46,551 nucleotides of DNA from Streptococcus suis YS56 (GTDB lineage Bacteria; Bacillota; Bacilli; Lactobacillales; Streptococcaceae). The position numbers and the translations under genes were made by a program. The notes under the pieces are model-generated. The model saw nothing but the letters and a program-made list of their open reading frames with translations, ran no database searches and had not been told where the DNA came from. The DNA lies in the NCBI RefSeq assembly GCF_000440115.1, contig NZ_ALMY01000083.1, forward strand, positions 1-46,551. Direction: 5' to 3'. This document shows, one piece after another, positions 11,009 to 20,220 of the stretch. Position 1 is the first letter of the stretch, and each line of letters begins with the position of its first letter.

Positions 11009-11560
11009 TTAGTCTAGGACCAAGGCTCGTTGGTCTTTTTCTTGTGGCATACCTTTCATCAAAGTCGCCACATAGTGTTGTAAGAAATGACTTTTCTGGT
11101 CTAGTAACTCTTTCTGCAAAGCTAGGTGAACCAAGTCGCCAAAATAATCCTGACTGGAAATGGCTAAGTCCTGTTGAATCATAGCCTGTAAGGTTTCAAG
11201 ACCGATTAAGGAATAGTCTTCACTATCCAAAATTTCATATTGATCCATCGTGTCAAAAAGACTATTCGAAGACATGACATCCATGATAAAACTAGTGCCC
11301 TCGCCTGTGCCATACAATTTTTCAAGAATATCCGTAATATCTGCTTGCACCTCATCCTGGTAATCATCCACTTTGACTCTTAGTTCATCGCTAACCAAGG
11401 ACAAGTCATCTTTATCCATATAATCTTGATAAACTTGATTGAGGATTGTTCTATCAGAGATACTTAGTTCCAAAGAGAGAAAGGCCTTGATAAATTCTTG
11501 GTAATCGACCTTTTCCATTTCAGATAAAGCTTGTTTCATGGTGTCAAAGTTCCAAACCAT
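11009..11560 (-). CDS. ICE protein of unknown function (183 aa)
   Basis: An acidic, mostly helical cytoplasmic protein without signal peptide or membrane segment. I place the start at the ATG at 11560 (MVWNFDTM), seven bases after an AAAGGAG site. A GTG directly upstream at 11563 is also possible. It overlaps the end of the 63-residue calcium-binding-repeat ORF, which suggests translational coupling, and the giant methylase/helicase follows after about 50 bases. I do not recognise a domain. Its constant position between adhesin and helicase genes suggests a core ICE protein rather than cargo. Confidence 0.75.
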   Translation of the reverse strand: MVWNFDTMKQALSEMEKVDYQEFIKAFLSLELSISDRTILNQVYQDYMDKDDLSLVSDELRVKVDDYQDEVQADITDILEKLYGTGEGTSFIMDVMSSNSLFDTMDQYEILDSEDYSLIGLETLQAMIQQDLAISSQDYFGDLVHLALQKELLDQKSHFLQHYVATLMKGMPQEKDQRALVLD

Positions 11561-11735
11561 CACACAACTCCTTTTGTGGAACTAGAGAAGATTGTCCAGC
11601 TTGTAACTCCTCCAAATCAGAATGACCATCACCATCCGTGTCAATAGCATATGGATTAGTTCCTAAAGCTAGTTCCTGAGCGTCAGTCAGACCATCTTGG
11701 TCTGAATCCTTTTCATAAATTGTTTTTGGATTCAT
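11544..11735 (-). CDS. Small protein with thrombospondin type 3 (DxDxDG) repeats
   Basis: A 63-residue protein with two calcium-binding-type loops, DSDQDGLTDAQE and DTDGDGHSDLEE, the pattern of thrombospondin type 3 repeats. It has no signal peptide, membrane anchor or sorting signal, which is odd for a repeat usually found outside the cell. Its ATG overlaps the stop codon of the adhesin gene by four bases (ATGA) behind a GGAGGAG site, so translation is probably coupled. It might be a detached extracellular module or a cytosolic calcium-responsive partner. Neither can be shown here. Confidence 0.75.
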   Translation of the reverse strand: MNPKTIYEKDSDQDGLTDAQELALGTNPYAIDTDGDGHSDLEELQAGQSSLVPQKELCDGLEL

Positions 11736-14700
11736 CTATTCTCCTCCTTTTTCTTCAGTCCATATGCCGTACCAAGTAGAATACCAGCTCCAATCAAGCC
11801 CAAAAGGGATTCCTGTTCCCCTGTATTTGGCAAAACGCTTGCTGGAACAGGTGGTTCATGTATCTCAATCGGTGGTTGAGGTGGGGTAGGTTGATTTGGA
11901 CTTGGTTCTTCAGGTTTACGTGTATGTGTTACAACTGTATTTGAGCTGATGACATAGCCATTCACTGTATGGAGATAGGTATTCTCCACCTGACCAGTCG
12001 CAATCCGTTTCATCTGAAGGTAAACATCTGCCTGAAAGGCTGAATCATCAGAGATAGTCTCTAAGAAGGATTTATCAAATGAAATTGACACGAGGCCATT
12101 TTCTGTATCTACCTGTTGCAAGGTGTATTTCGTGACTTCTGTCCCCTCTTTTAAGACAGAACCGTCTTTGAGGATGACATCCGTCAACAGATAGCTGCGA
12201 TAAACACCACTATACTCATCATGCTTTTCATCATAGTTATCTTCAAAACCATATTCAAATAAATCAGTCGCACGATTGCTTGGAATCATCGCTCCAACCA
12301 AGCGATAGTTAAAGGTTTGATGCAAGGCCACTTCTTTCCCGTCAAGGCTGGCATCTTTATGAGACAAGTCAATCACCACATCTTTTTGTGGGTCTAATTT
12401 TGGAACATTATTAACCACTGTTTCCGTGACATAGGCCAAGCCAAAATCAATCTGATAGGCTGTATTTTCATACTGACCACCTGTTTTGGTCAACTCATTT
12501 TTTACCGTCATCGGAAGCGTGACAACTAAGGTTTGACCAGTCTTCACATAGGTCTCATAAAAGGCTTTTGGATCATCGCTACTAAGAACTTGAATGGCTC
12601 CTTTAGGTGTAAACTGACGTTTAGCCATGGCGTCTTGAACAACTTTCGGAGCTTCTGACAAACTAGCGTAGGTGCTGACAGAGATACCCGATACAAGATT
12701 GCCAGCCTTATCCAAAACTTGAATGCCATCAGGATTTAGGGTAAGGGCTTCTTCTGGGTAATCGTCTACCATGTAAAATCCCTTGGCAAGAACATCATCC
12801 GTCACGACCATGTCCTTGTATTGACTGTAATCCAAGACAATTTTGTAATAATTGACCGTATTCGGAAGAACAGTCCTTCCATCAATTGAAATACCTTCTT
12901 GATTGGTATTAGACTTATGCGGAGTTACTTTAGGGACAAAATTGGTCACCGTGTTGGTTTCATAGGCTTGCCCAAAGTCCACCTGATAAGCCACGTTTTC
13001 ATAAGACTTCCCTGAATTAAGCATGGTTTCCAAAACCATCATCGGAGTGACAATGGTAATATTCTCCCCCTTGGTCACATAAGATTCAAAAAAGGCTTGT
13101 GGGTCCTCAGGCATGAAAACTTGAAAAGCTCCTTTAGGCTGAATTTTTTGTTTCGAAAGGGCTGCTTGTAGCGTTTTAGGAGCTTCTGATAATTGAGAAT
13201 AAGCCTTCACCGTGATTCCTGAAACTGTTTTGCCATCAGATGTGACAAACTGAATAGCTGCTTCATCCGGCAATAAAGCTTCTTCTGGATAATCATCCAC
13301 AAAGTAAAAACCTTGTGCAATCTGAGAGTTGTCTGCTTTAATCCCTCGGTATTGGTCCAAATCCCATGAGAGAGTATAGTGATTTTGAGTTCCCACTAGC
13401 ATGGGCTTCCCATTGATGTCCACTTTGTCTTTATTGAGGTTTTGTTTCTTGGGTTCTGGAGAAACAAGCGTGTTAGTCACTTCCTTGGTTTCATAGCCAT
13501 TGCCGAAATCAACTTGATAAGCCTTGTTTGTATAGGTCTTTGTCTGACCATAGAGACTATCTTTCACCGTCATTTTGGTCAAAAGAGCTAAAGAAGTTCC
13601 TGTTTGAACATACTGGTCATAAAAGGCTTGGTTGTCATCCGGCAAAAAGACTTGAAAGGCACCTGTCGGTGTAATCTTGGCACGAGCTAATTTATCTTGA
13701 AGGTCTTTAGGAGCTTCATTTAGTGAAGCATATGTTTTGACCGTTATGCCTGATACCTTCTGACCATCAAGCGTTGTGATAGCCGTGCCATTTTCCACCA
13801 CATCAAGCACTTCCTCTGGGTAATCGTCCACAAAGAAGAAGCCTCGTGCAATTGTCTCTTTAGCAGAACGTTCTCCCTGATACTGGTCCAAATCCCAAAT
13901 CAATCGGTAGTGGTTGGTTGTACCAAGGGCTACGACCGTATCGTTAATGAGAACACCATCCGCATTTTCATTGTTTTTATCTGGTGTAATGAGTGTGGTT
14001 GTCTCCCCATCACCTGGTGTACGAACCGTTACAACATTTGAAGTGACTGTGTAAGCATTGGTTGTGCCCTTGTTCAAAAGGAGTTTGTAACTATTGGAAT
14101 AGGTTGCCCCATCATTTTGAACAGAACCATAGAGTTTTGGAGCGGTCAGTTGATAAACCTTGGTTAAATCTTTATTTACCTCCTGCAACAAGTTTTCCTT
14201 TGCGGTTAAGGTCACAAAATTCTTAGTCTCATCAAAGCTAAGGACATAGTTTCCATTTTCTTTTTGTGTTGTTTCCTTATCAAACAGGTAACCAGCAGGC
14301 AAGTAGTCCTCAAAAATGAGACTAGTCGTTTGAGAACGATTGGACGATAAGGCATCAACTGTTAAGGGATAAATCACCGTTGAATCTTTTGCGACAGTTT
14401 TCTCATGAAGATTAGCTTGGTCACTATTGACCACTTCTTTCATAATCTCTGGAGTTGTCGTCAAACGGTATGCATGATAATGGACTGTCGGTGCTTGTGG
14501 TGGCGTTGGAAGTTCTTTGGGAGTAGGTTTAACAGGTAAGGTTACTTTAGTCAAGGTCAGACTAGGCTGCACCACTTCTTCCAAAGGCTTTGGAGTAAAG
14601 GTTACAGGCTTTTCTGGTGTAAATATTTTAGGCGTAAAGACATCTGGTGTTACCGTAATAGGTTCTGGAATGGGTTCAAGTTCCACCGTTACATGAGGTT

Positions 14701-16630
14701 TGGGACTATATGGTGTTACTGTACGTGCAACTGGTAGGGTATTTAAGGCGAACCAGTAGGACAAGCCTACATTCTGTGGCATATCGCCTTGCCCAAAGGT
14801 GACTGTATAGGTATTTCCTGATGTAACTGTTGAGACAATAGCTCCTTTATAAGCATAACGACTTGATGTGGTATCCCATTCTTCAGGTAAATTCAAATCG
14901 CTTGCACGGTTGGAACCCAACGAACGGGCCAGACCTTCATTAGTCACTTGAACGGTTGAGCCATTTATCGGCACAAATTTCCCAGAAGAATCTTTAACAT
15001 ATTCTAAACCAATGTCATTATGATTGAGGGAAGAATGTGTGAAGACACCTGGTTTTTCTTTAGAAAAAGTGACCTGCGTTCCGTCTTCCAAGAAATACTT
15101 AGCAACTACACGAAACTCCATCTTGTCTGTTCGCCAGTCACCATTTCCATCATTTCGATAGGCAATGAAGCCCTCGGTAGGATCATTTGGCACAACTAGT
15201 TTCACAGCATCGGTTCCAGCTGGCGATACAAGGTTGGTAATAGCGTAAGTCACACGACTAATCTTTTTCCCATCAAATCGTGCATGTTGAAGATTTTGAT
15301 AGTTAAAACTAAGGGTCTCACCTGTTTTGAAGCTATCATAGACAAAGAATCCAGTTGAATCTAAAATTCTTGAGTAGCCGCCCAGCAAAGCATCGCCAGT
15401 TGAAATGATCTGATCAGGATTTCGGGTAATGGCCCCATGTTGCGCTTGGGGTTCACCGTCATTGAGATTGAGGGCTTGAGCAAGGGCTTCAGAAATATAA
15501 CCTTCTTCACCTTTTGAAATCTCGGCCAAGTCACGTTGATAGCGTTCCAATTCTTTGGCATTATAGGCATCAATCGCTTCATTCTCTTTTCTGGCTGCGG
15601 CTTCTTTTTCTTTATTACGTTTTATAATAGCTTCAATCTCGGCTGCACGATCTGAAACGAATTGTTGTTTCTCCTGATTCGCTTGATCTACTGCGGCTTG
15701 ACCTGCACGGTTTTCAGCATCAACAGCTGCTTGACCAGCCTGATTACGCCTTTCAATGGCTTCATTATCTGCCTTTGCCTTAGCAAGTCCAGCTTCATTT
15801 TCTTTTTGAATGGCCTGATTTTTCGCAACAATATCATCTGCCTTGGTTTTCTTTGTTAGATAATCCGCTACAGCTTGTTCGTTAGTTGATTGAATAGTTT
15901 CAACAGCCTTGCCATAGTTTGTATAGTCCAGTACAGATGTTCCGTTTCCTGATGAGACTACTTGTTCTTTTACTGTCACATCAGCATCTGCATACCGAGT
16001 TTTTAGGTCATTGACTTTAGAATCAACCCAAGCATTTGTCTCTTTACCAGTTTGGTTGGCCTCTTCGTAGGCCTGTGACAGTACCTTATTTTCCTGTTCG
16101 ATGCGAGCTTTTTCATCCACATAAGCTGCTTTGTCAGCTTTGTAGGTTTCAGTAACTTCATTGATAGCCACAACTTGGTTTTTGGCATCTGCTTCTGCTT
16201 TTGAAATTTGTTGGTTGGTTTCTGACGCAGAAGTTATATTTCCCAAATCCATTGGGCTATCTTCAACTGTAGAAACACCTTCAGCCTTGGCCTCTTCAAC
16301 CGCTTGTGTTACCGTATCATGTGGTACGGTGACAGCAATCGCACCGTTAGATTGTCCAGTTGACCCTAAACTTTCAGTTTGTTCAGATACAGAGGTTGGC
16401 TGTGCTTCTGGTAAATTCGTGGCTGGATTTTCCGTTCGTTGAATGGTTGTGTCAACTGATGGTGTCACTTCATCAGCATGTGCAACCGTTCCTCCCCAGG
16501 CAACAACAGCGGTCACCATTGTTCCCAGGGCAACCGAACATAGAGTACGGTATTTTTTACTCTTACGAAAGACGTGTTTCTCGCCTTTTTCCTGATTGAC
16601 AAGAAAGTGATGATTACATGTTTTGGTCAT
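11732..16630 (-). CDS. Antigen I/II (SspB/Bsp-like) LPXTG cell-wall adhesin
   Basis: A 1632-residue surface protein. Residues 1-52 form a long YSIRK-like signal peptide ending AHADE. About 130-370 is an Ala/Glu-rich helical stalk. About 375-640 resembles the GbpC/Spa V domain, and 640-720 is proline-rich. About 720-1590 holds repeated isopeptide-type C domains, three of them (roughly 178 residues each) sharing VDDYPEEA and AYQVDFG. LPNTG at 1600-1604 is followed by a membrane helix and KKKEENR, so sortase anchors it to peptidoglycan. The ATG follows a GAAGG site. Family members bind host glycoproteins and other bacteria. In ICEs such a protein may promote mating-pair contact, which is inference here. 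Confidence 0.93.
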   Translation of the reverse strand: MTKTCNHHFLVNQEKGEKHVFRKSKKYRTLCSVALGTMVTAVVAWGGTVAHADEVTPSVDTTIQRTENPATNLPEAQPTSVSEQTESLGSTGQSNGAIAVTVPHDTVTQAVEEAKAEGVSTVEDSPMDLGNITSASETNQQISKAEADAKNQVVAINEVTETYKADKAAYVDEKARIEQENKVLSQAYEEANQTGKETNAWVDSKVNDLKTRYADADVTVKEQVVSSGNGTSVLDYTNYGKAVETIQSTNEQAVADYLTKKTKADDIVAKNQAIQKENEAGLAKAKADNEAIERRNQAGQAAVDAENRAGQAAVDQANQEKQQFVSDRAAEIEAIIKRNKEKEAAARKENEAIDAYNAKELERYQRDLAEISKGEEGYISEALAQALNLNDGEPQAQHGAITRNPDQIISTGDALLGGYSRILDSTGFFVYDSFKTGETLSFNYQNLQHARFDGKKISRVTYAITNLVSPAGTDAVKLVVPNDPTEGFIAYRNDGNGDWRTDKMEFRVVAKYFLEDGTQVTFSKEKPGVFTHSSLNHNDIGLEYVKDSSGKFVPINGSTVQVTNEGLARSLGSNRASDLNLPEEWDTTSSRYAYKGAIVSTVTSGNTYTVTFGQGDMPQNVGLSYWFALNTLPVARTVTPYSPKPHVTVELEPIPEPITVTPDVFTPKIFTPEKPVTFTPKPLEEVVQPSLTLTKVTLPVKPTPKELPTPPQAPTVHYHAYRLTTTPEIMKEVVNSDQANLHEKTVAKDSTVIYPLTVDALSSNRSQTTSLIFEDYLPAGYLFDKETTQKENGNYVLSFDETKNFVTLTAKENLLQEVNKDLTKVYQLTAPKLYGSVQNDGATYSNSYKLLLNKGTTNAYTVTSNVVTVRTPGDGETTTLITPDKNNENADGVLINDTVVALGTTNHYRLIWDLDQYQGERSAKETIARGFFFVDDYPEEVLDVVENGTAITTLDGQKVSGITVKTYASLNEAPKDLQDKLARAKITPTGAFQVFLPDDNQAFYDQYVQTGTSLALLTKMTVKDSLYGQTKTYTNKAYQVDFGNGYETKEVTNTLVSPEPKKQNLNKDKVDINGKPMLVGTQNHYTLSWDLDQYRGIKADNSQIAQGFYFVDDYPEEALLPDEAAIQFVTSDGKTVSGITVKAYSQLSEAPKTLQAALSKQKIQPKGAFQVFMPEDPQAFFESYVTKGENITIVTPMMVLETMLNSGKSYENVAYQVDFGQAYETNTVTNFVPKVTPHKSNTNQEGISIDGRTVLPNTVNYYKIVLDYSQYKDMVVTDDVLAKGFYMVDDYPEEALTLNPDGIQVLDKAGNLVSGISVSTYASLSEAPKVVQDAMAKRQFTPKGAIQVLSSDDPKAFYETYVKTGQTLVVTLPMTVKNELTKTGGQYENTAYQIDFGLAYVTETVVNNVPKLDPQKDVVIDLSHKDASLDGKEVALHQTFNYRLVGAMIPSNRATDLFEYGFEDNYDEKHDEYSGVYRSYLLTDVILKDGSVLKEGTEVTKYTLQQVDTENGLVSISFDKSFLETISDDSAFQADVYLQMKRIATGQVENTYLHTVNGYVISSNTVVTHTRKPEEPSPNQPTPPQPPIEIHEPPVPASVLPNTGEQESLLGLIGAGILLGTAYGLKKKEENR
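12400..13970 (-). repeat. Three tandem SspB-type C-domain repeats within the adhesin
   Basis: Three diverged copies of one domain lie head to tail, with their VDDYPEE segments near 13825, 13290 and 12760, a period of about 530 bases. Each copy contains an LDQY- or YSQY-type strand, GF(F/Y)(F/M)VDDYPEE, SGI(T/S)V, (Q/V)xxLxxAP-type spacers and AYQ(V/I)DFG. The copies are far from identical at DNA level, so this is old domain duplication rather than a recent tandem array. Confidence 0.85.
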
Positions 16631-16738
16631 AAATAGTCCTTCTTTTCTTTTTTCTGTAGCAACAAACTGTCACTCTTTCCTCATCATAAAAAAGAAGACT
16701 TGATTTTGTTATCACAATCAGTTCAGAGAAAAGAAAAT

Positions 16739-16785
16739 GTTGCTTTTACACTACAAATGTTGTAAAATTATAGTGTAAAAGCAAC
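16739..16785 (+). promoter_or_regulatory. abiE promoter with perfect 15-bp inverted repeat operator
   Basis: GTTGCTTTTACACTA (16739-16753) and its exact reverse complement (16771-16785) are separated by 17 bases. A promoter is embedded in it: TTTACA at 16745-16750 and TATAGT at 16769-16774, spaced by 18. Each arm therefore covers one promoter hexamer. AbiEi antitoxins are known to repress their own promoter through inverted repeats, so this is the expected operator. An AAGGAG site and the abiEi ATG follow. Confidence 0.85.
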
Positions 16786-16801
16786 ATAGAAAGGAGTAAG
16801 C

Positions 16802-17392
16802 ATGTCAAAAAAAGAGATTCTACTTGAATTTATAGAAAACCACGATGGCATTATCACCTATAAAGATTGTAAAGCACTAAACATTCCAACAATATATTTG
16901 ACAAGACTAGAAAAAGAAGGAATTCTATACCGCGTCGAAAAAGGAATTTTCCTAACCCAGAATGGAGACTACGACGAATACTACTTCTTTCAGTACCGAT
17001 ATCCAAAAGCTGTTTTCTCATATATCTCAGCGCTTTACCTGCAACAATTTACAGATGAAATTCCTCAATATTTTGACGTAACCATTCCTAGAGGTTACCG
17101 TTTTAATACTCCTCCAGCTAATCTGAACATTCATTCCGTTTCTAAGGAAAATAGCGAACTAGGAATTACTCTTGTAAAAACCCCTATGGGAAACGAGGTA
17201 AGAGTGTATGATTTCGAACGTATTATCTGTGATTTTGTGATTCATCGAGAAAAAATAGATACTGAGCTTTTTGTCAAAACACTTCAACATTACGGAAACT
17301 ATCCTAAAAAAAATCTTACAAAACTTTACGAATATGCGACAAAAATGAACACCTTGGACAAGGTCAAACAAACTCTGGAGGTTCTAGTATGA
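16802..17392 (+). CDS. abiEi: AbiEi antitoxin/autorepressor
   Basis: A 196-residue type IV antitoxin. An N-terminal winged-helix DNA-binding part covers about residues 1-60 (a helix-turn-helix with YKDCKALNIPTIYLTRLEKEG and the GIL/GIF wing). A C-terminal AbiEi antitoxin-fold domain follows, with the family-typical YERIICD-like VYDFERIICDF. It would neutralise AbiEii without binding it stably and would repress the operon. The start is set by AGAAAGGAG eight bases upstream. The gene ends in a four-base ATGA overlap with abiEii. It faces away from all neighbouring ICE genes and has its own promoter and terminator, so it is a self-contained cassette. Confidence 0.92.
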   Translation: MSKKEILLEFIENHDGIITYKDCKALNIPTIYLTRLEKEGILYRVEKGIFLTQNGDYDEYYFFQYRYPKAVFSYISALYLQQFTDEIPQYFDVTIPRGYRFNTPPANLNIHSVSKENSELGITLVKTPMGNEVRVYDFERIICDFVIHREKIDTELFVKTLQHYGNYPKKNLTKLYEYATKMNTLDKVKQTLEVLV

Positions 17393-18234
17393 ATAAAGCT
17401 AAGCTAACAGCACTCTGTCATAAAATATCAAAGAATACTGGATTAACCTTTAATTCCGTGATGACCTATTACTTTCTAGAAGTGATTTTGAAAAAATTAA
17501 GTCAGAGTACCTATTCAAATCACTATATCTTCAAAGGAGGATTCCTACTGTCAAATGTTATTGGAGTTGAATCTCGTAGCACGGTTGATATTGATTTTTT
17601 GTTCCATCAAATGACACTTTCAGAAGATACTGTAGAGCAGCAACTCAAAGAAATTTTAGCAGATTCAGAAAAAGGTATATCTTTTGTGATTCAATCCATC
17701 ACAGCTATTAAAGAAAGTGATGACTATGGTGGCTATCGAGCAACAATTTTGTGCCAACTTGAGAATATTAAACAAGTTATTCATTTGGATATTGCGACAG
17801 GCGATGTTGTAACTCCCCAGCCGATTACATACGACTATAAAGCTATTTTTGATGAAGATAATTTCCCAATCATTGCTTATACAATTGAAACAATTCTAGC
17901 TGAGAAACTTCAAACCATTTATTCACGTAACTTCTTGAACAGCAGAAGCAAAGATTTTTATGATGTTTATATTCTATCAAAACTAAAGAAAGAAGACATT
18001 GACTTCATTCAGTTGAAAAATGCCTGTCAGAGAACATTTTCCTATCGCGAAACAGAACTCGATTTTGAAAAGATTATTGACCTACTCGAGAGGTTCAAAT
18101 CTGACCCTATTCAGAATAAACAATGGCAAAATTACTCGAAAAAATATAGCTATACAAAGGGGATTTCCCTTGCAGATGTTCTTGATGAGATGATTCGTCT
18201 CATAACAGTTCTCATTTCTATAAATTCTGATTAA
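17389..18234 (+). CDS. abiEii: AbiEii nucleotidyltransferase toxin
   Basis: A 281-residue DNA polymerase beta-like nucleotidyltransferase of the AbiEii family. The active-site block KGGFLLS followed by RSTVDIDF lies at about residues 49-71, and the later ETILAEKLQTIYSR and SKDFYDVYIL motifs fit the family. Known family members block growth when not restrained, probably by modifying tRNA or nucleotides, and abort phage infection. Translation is coupled to abiEi through the ATGA overlap. In this ICE the pair probably gives both phage protection and addiction to the element. The ORF looks intact with no missing catalytic residue. Confidence 0.93.
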   Translation: MNKAKLTALCHKISKNTGLTFNSVMTYYFLEVILKKLSQSTYSNHYIFKGGFLLSNVIGVESRSTVDIDFLFHQMTLSEDTVEQQLKEILADSEKGISFVIQSITAIKESDDYGGYRATILCQLENIKQVIHLDIATGDVVTPQPITYDYKAIFDEDNFPIIAYTIETILAEKLQTIYSRNFLNSRSKDFYDVYILSKLKKEDIDFIQLKNACQRTFSYRETELDFEKIIDLLERFKSDPIQNKQWQNYSKKYSYTKGISLADVLDEMIRLITVLISINSD

Positions 18235-18250
18235 TAGTGACCAAAAAATT

Positions 18251-18297
18251 AAAAAGGATATGCTAACATTTATACATTTTGTTAGCATATCCTTTTT
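18251..18297. terminator. Bidirectional terminator, perfect 18-bp stem
   Basis: AAAAAGGATATGCTAACA at 18251-18268 pairs perfectly with 18280-18297 across an 11-base loop, with A and T runs at the two ends. It separates the convergent abiEii and cell-wall hydrolase genes and should stop transcription from both sides. Confidence 0.9.
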
Positions 18298-20180
18298 TAT
18301 TTCGTCGTATAAGCAAAACTCAAGCTACTATCCACCCCAGATAATTTACGAAAGGTGTAGTTGGGATTGCCATTGTAGTTGGTTTCAGAGATAAGGAATG
18401 AGCCATCTGGGTAGACTTTTTCGACGAAAGCCACATGTCCGTATTCTGCTGGTGTGCCATGTCCTCCTCCCGCAAATGAGAGTATAGCTCCTGCTTGTGG
18501 ACTTGTCCCTGTCTCCCCACCGAGACTTGCGGCTGTTCGTACCCAATCTTGGCCATTGCCCATGGTACTGATAATTGGAATCTTCTCACCATTCTTACCT
18601 TTGAGTTTTAGACCCAGTTGGTTGATACGGGCTGCGACGCCCCAAGTACATTGGCCGTAGGCATATCCCATACCGTCACCACCTCCTGGAATAGAGTTTT
18701 CAAAGAGGTCTCCTCGTACAGCTTCTAAAGATTTTGGATCACTTTGTGCTGTCCCACCGTTGGGTTGACTAAAGCCTTTTTCAATTTGGTAATACCACTC
18801 ACTTGCTCGTGTCTGACGCTCAAGTAGCTTATCCCCTGAATTTCCTTCCCAGTAAATGAGAAAGAGTTGGGCAAGACTAGCTGGACTTCCTGAATTTTTG
18901 AAGAAGTCCTTTAACCAGTTGGTGTAATAAGGACTATCCCCATGCAACATGAAATCCAGTTGTAACCCTAAGTCATACCACTTTAGATTTTTTCCTTTGG
19001 CATATTCGAGCAACAAGGTATGTCTGCGTGAACCATCTGCAGTATCTGTCCATTGGCCTAAGCCTAAACCACGTTTGAGAATATTTGGGTAACGTCCATT
19101 GTATATAGTTGGACCATTGAGTGAGAGCCAGCCCTCATCATCCCACGAACTGTCTGTTGCACCAATAGGAGGAGATAGATAGTCGCCTTCCGCACGCTTG
19201 GGATTAATAGAGGATTCTACCGACCAATTTCCTAAAATGGCCGCGATAGCTTGATTTGTCGCACCTTTGCTTTTGAGATAGTCATAAATAGCCTTTGCTC
19301 TCTCGAACTCGTCGCCACCAAATTGACCGATAGTTGGAAGAATGGTGGTCTGAACCTGGATTACTTTTGGAAAGTAGAAAGCTGGATTGACATAGACCAA
19401 CTTATCCGTGTTATCATCAACCTTTTGATAGGTGACTTTTAGACCCGTTCCGTCTTTGGTTTGACCCATAATGTCTCCTGCCAAGACTTGTTGATGTTCA
19501 CTCACTCGGCCTGAATGAATGCCAAACAAGGTTAGTTTAGTCTTATTGACTCCCTTACCAGATGTCAAAACAACGTTCTCCCCATCAAGAGATACCTTGC
19601 CATCCATCGGAGCCACAATGACTTGACCTTCTTTTGCTTCTAAGATGATATGGTGATGAAGCGTTGGTTTTTCATCAATGACCTCATAACCATATCGGTA
19701 TAACATACTTAAACTATCTTCATCGGTCTGTCCCTGGAAGGGATTGTCCAATTCTTGAAGGGCTAAATAGTTGCCTTCTTCGGTCAATTCCTTTAGCTCT
19801 TCTTGGTCCTCATCTGACAGCTTGTAAGCAGGTTCTTTATACAAGTCAGACATGGATTTAATAGAGTCTCCACCATTTAAGTCCGTCCAGACTTGACTGA
19901 GAAATGCTTTGTAGGTCGTACCTCCCGTTTCCATGACATCGTCAAGCTTGTAGTCTTGGTATTGATGATTCATGTAAACCATGACCTCATCAATCTTGGT
20001 GTAATAGGTAATCCCTTTTTCGTTAGTTCTCGTATGCTCCGCATCTTCCCACGTCATGTGGGTATAGACCTTGGTCAACTCCATCTCATCTTGTTGAATG
20101 GCACTGCTACCTGAGACACTCATGAAAAAGCTCATCATCAAAAGGAGTATCAAGAGAATGCCTGAGACAATCCAAGTCAA
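18297..20180 (-). pseudogene. Cell-wall hydrolase (M23-like, tail-tip lysozyme, CHAP), C-terminal part after a frameshift
   Basis: This 627-residue frame starts with a membrane helix (WIVSGILLILLLMM). A lipoyl/M23-like fold follows at about residues 175-290, apparently without the catalytic HxH. A phage tail-tip lysozyme-like domain runs from about 310 to 450. A C-terminal CHAP amidase/endopeptidase carries GQCTWG and the GHVAFVE histidine. It is the VirB1-like enzyme that would open peptidoglycan for the conjugation channel. Its first start-like codon is a TTG inside the membrane helix without a ribosome site, and the frame continues upstream to a six-G run (20237-20242). Removing one base there fuses it to the preceding ORF into 933 residues. 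It may be a pseudogene half, phase-variable or a sequencing error. Confidence 0.85.
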
Positions 20181-20220
20181 AGGATTTCCCGCGATTGCAG
20201 AAAAGAAGGTCAGACTTCCC

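Noticed and set aside
12400..13970. Repeats in the adhesin gene as a possible CRISPR or variable-number tandem array
   Set aside because: The units are about 530 bases long, strongly diverged at DNA level and clearly protein domains.
16631..16801. Divergent promoter for the adhesin gene inside the abiE operator
   Set aside because: A TATAAT is present on the minus strand, but no acceptable -35 lies at 16-18 bases, so the adhesin promoter remains unassigned.
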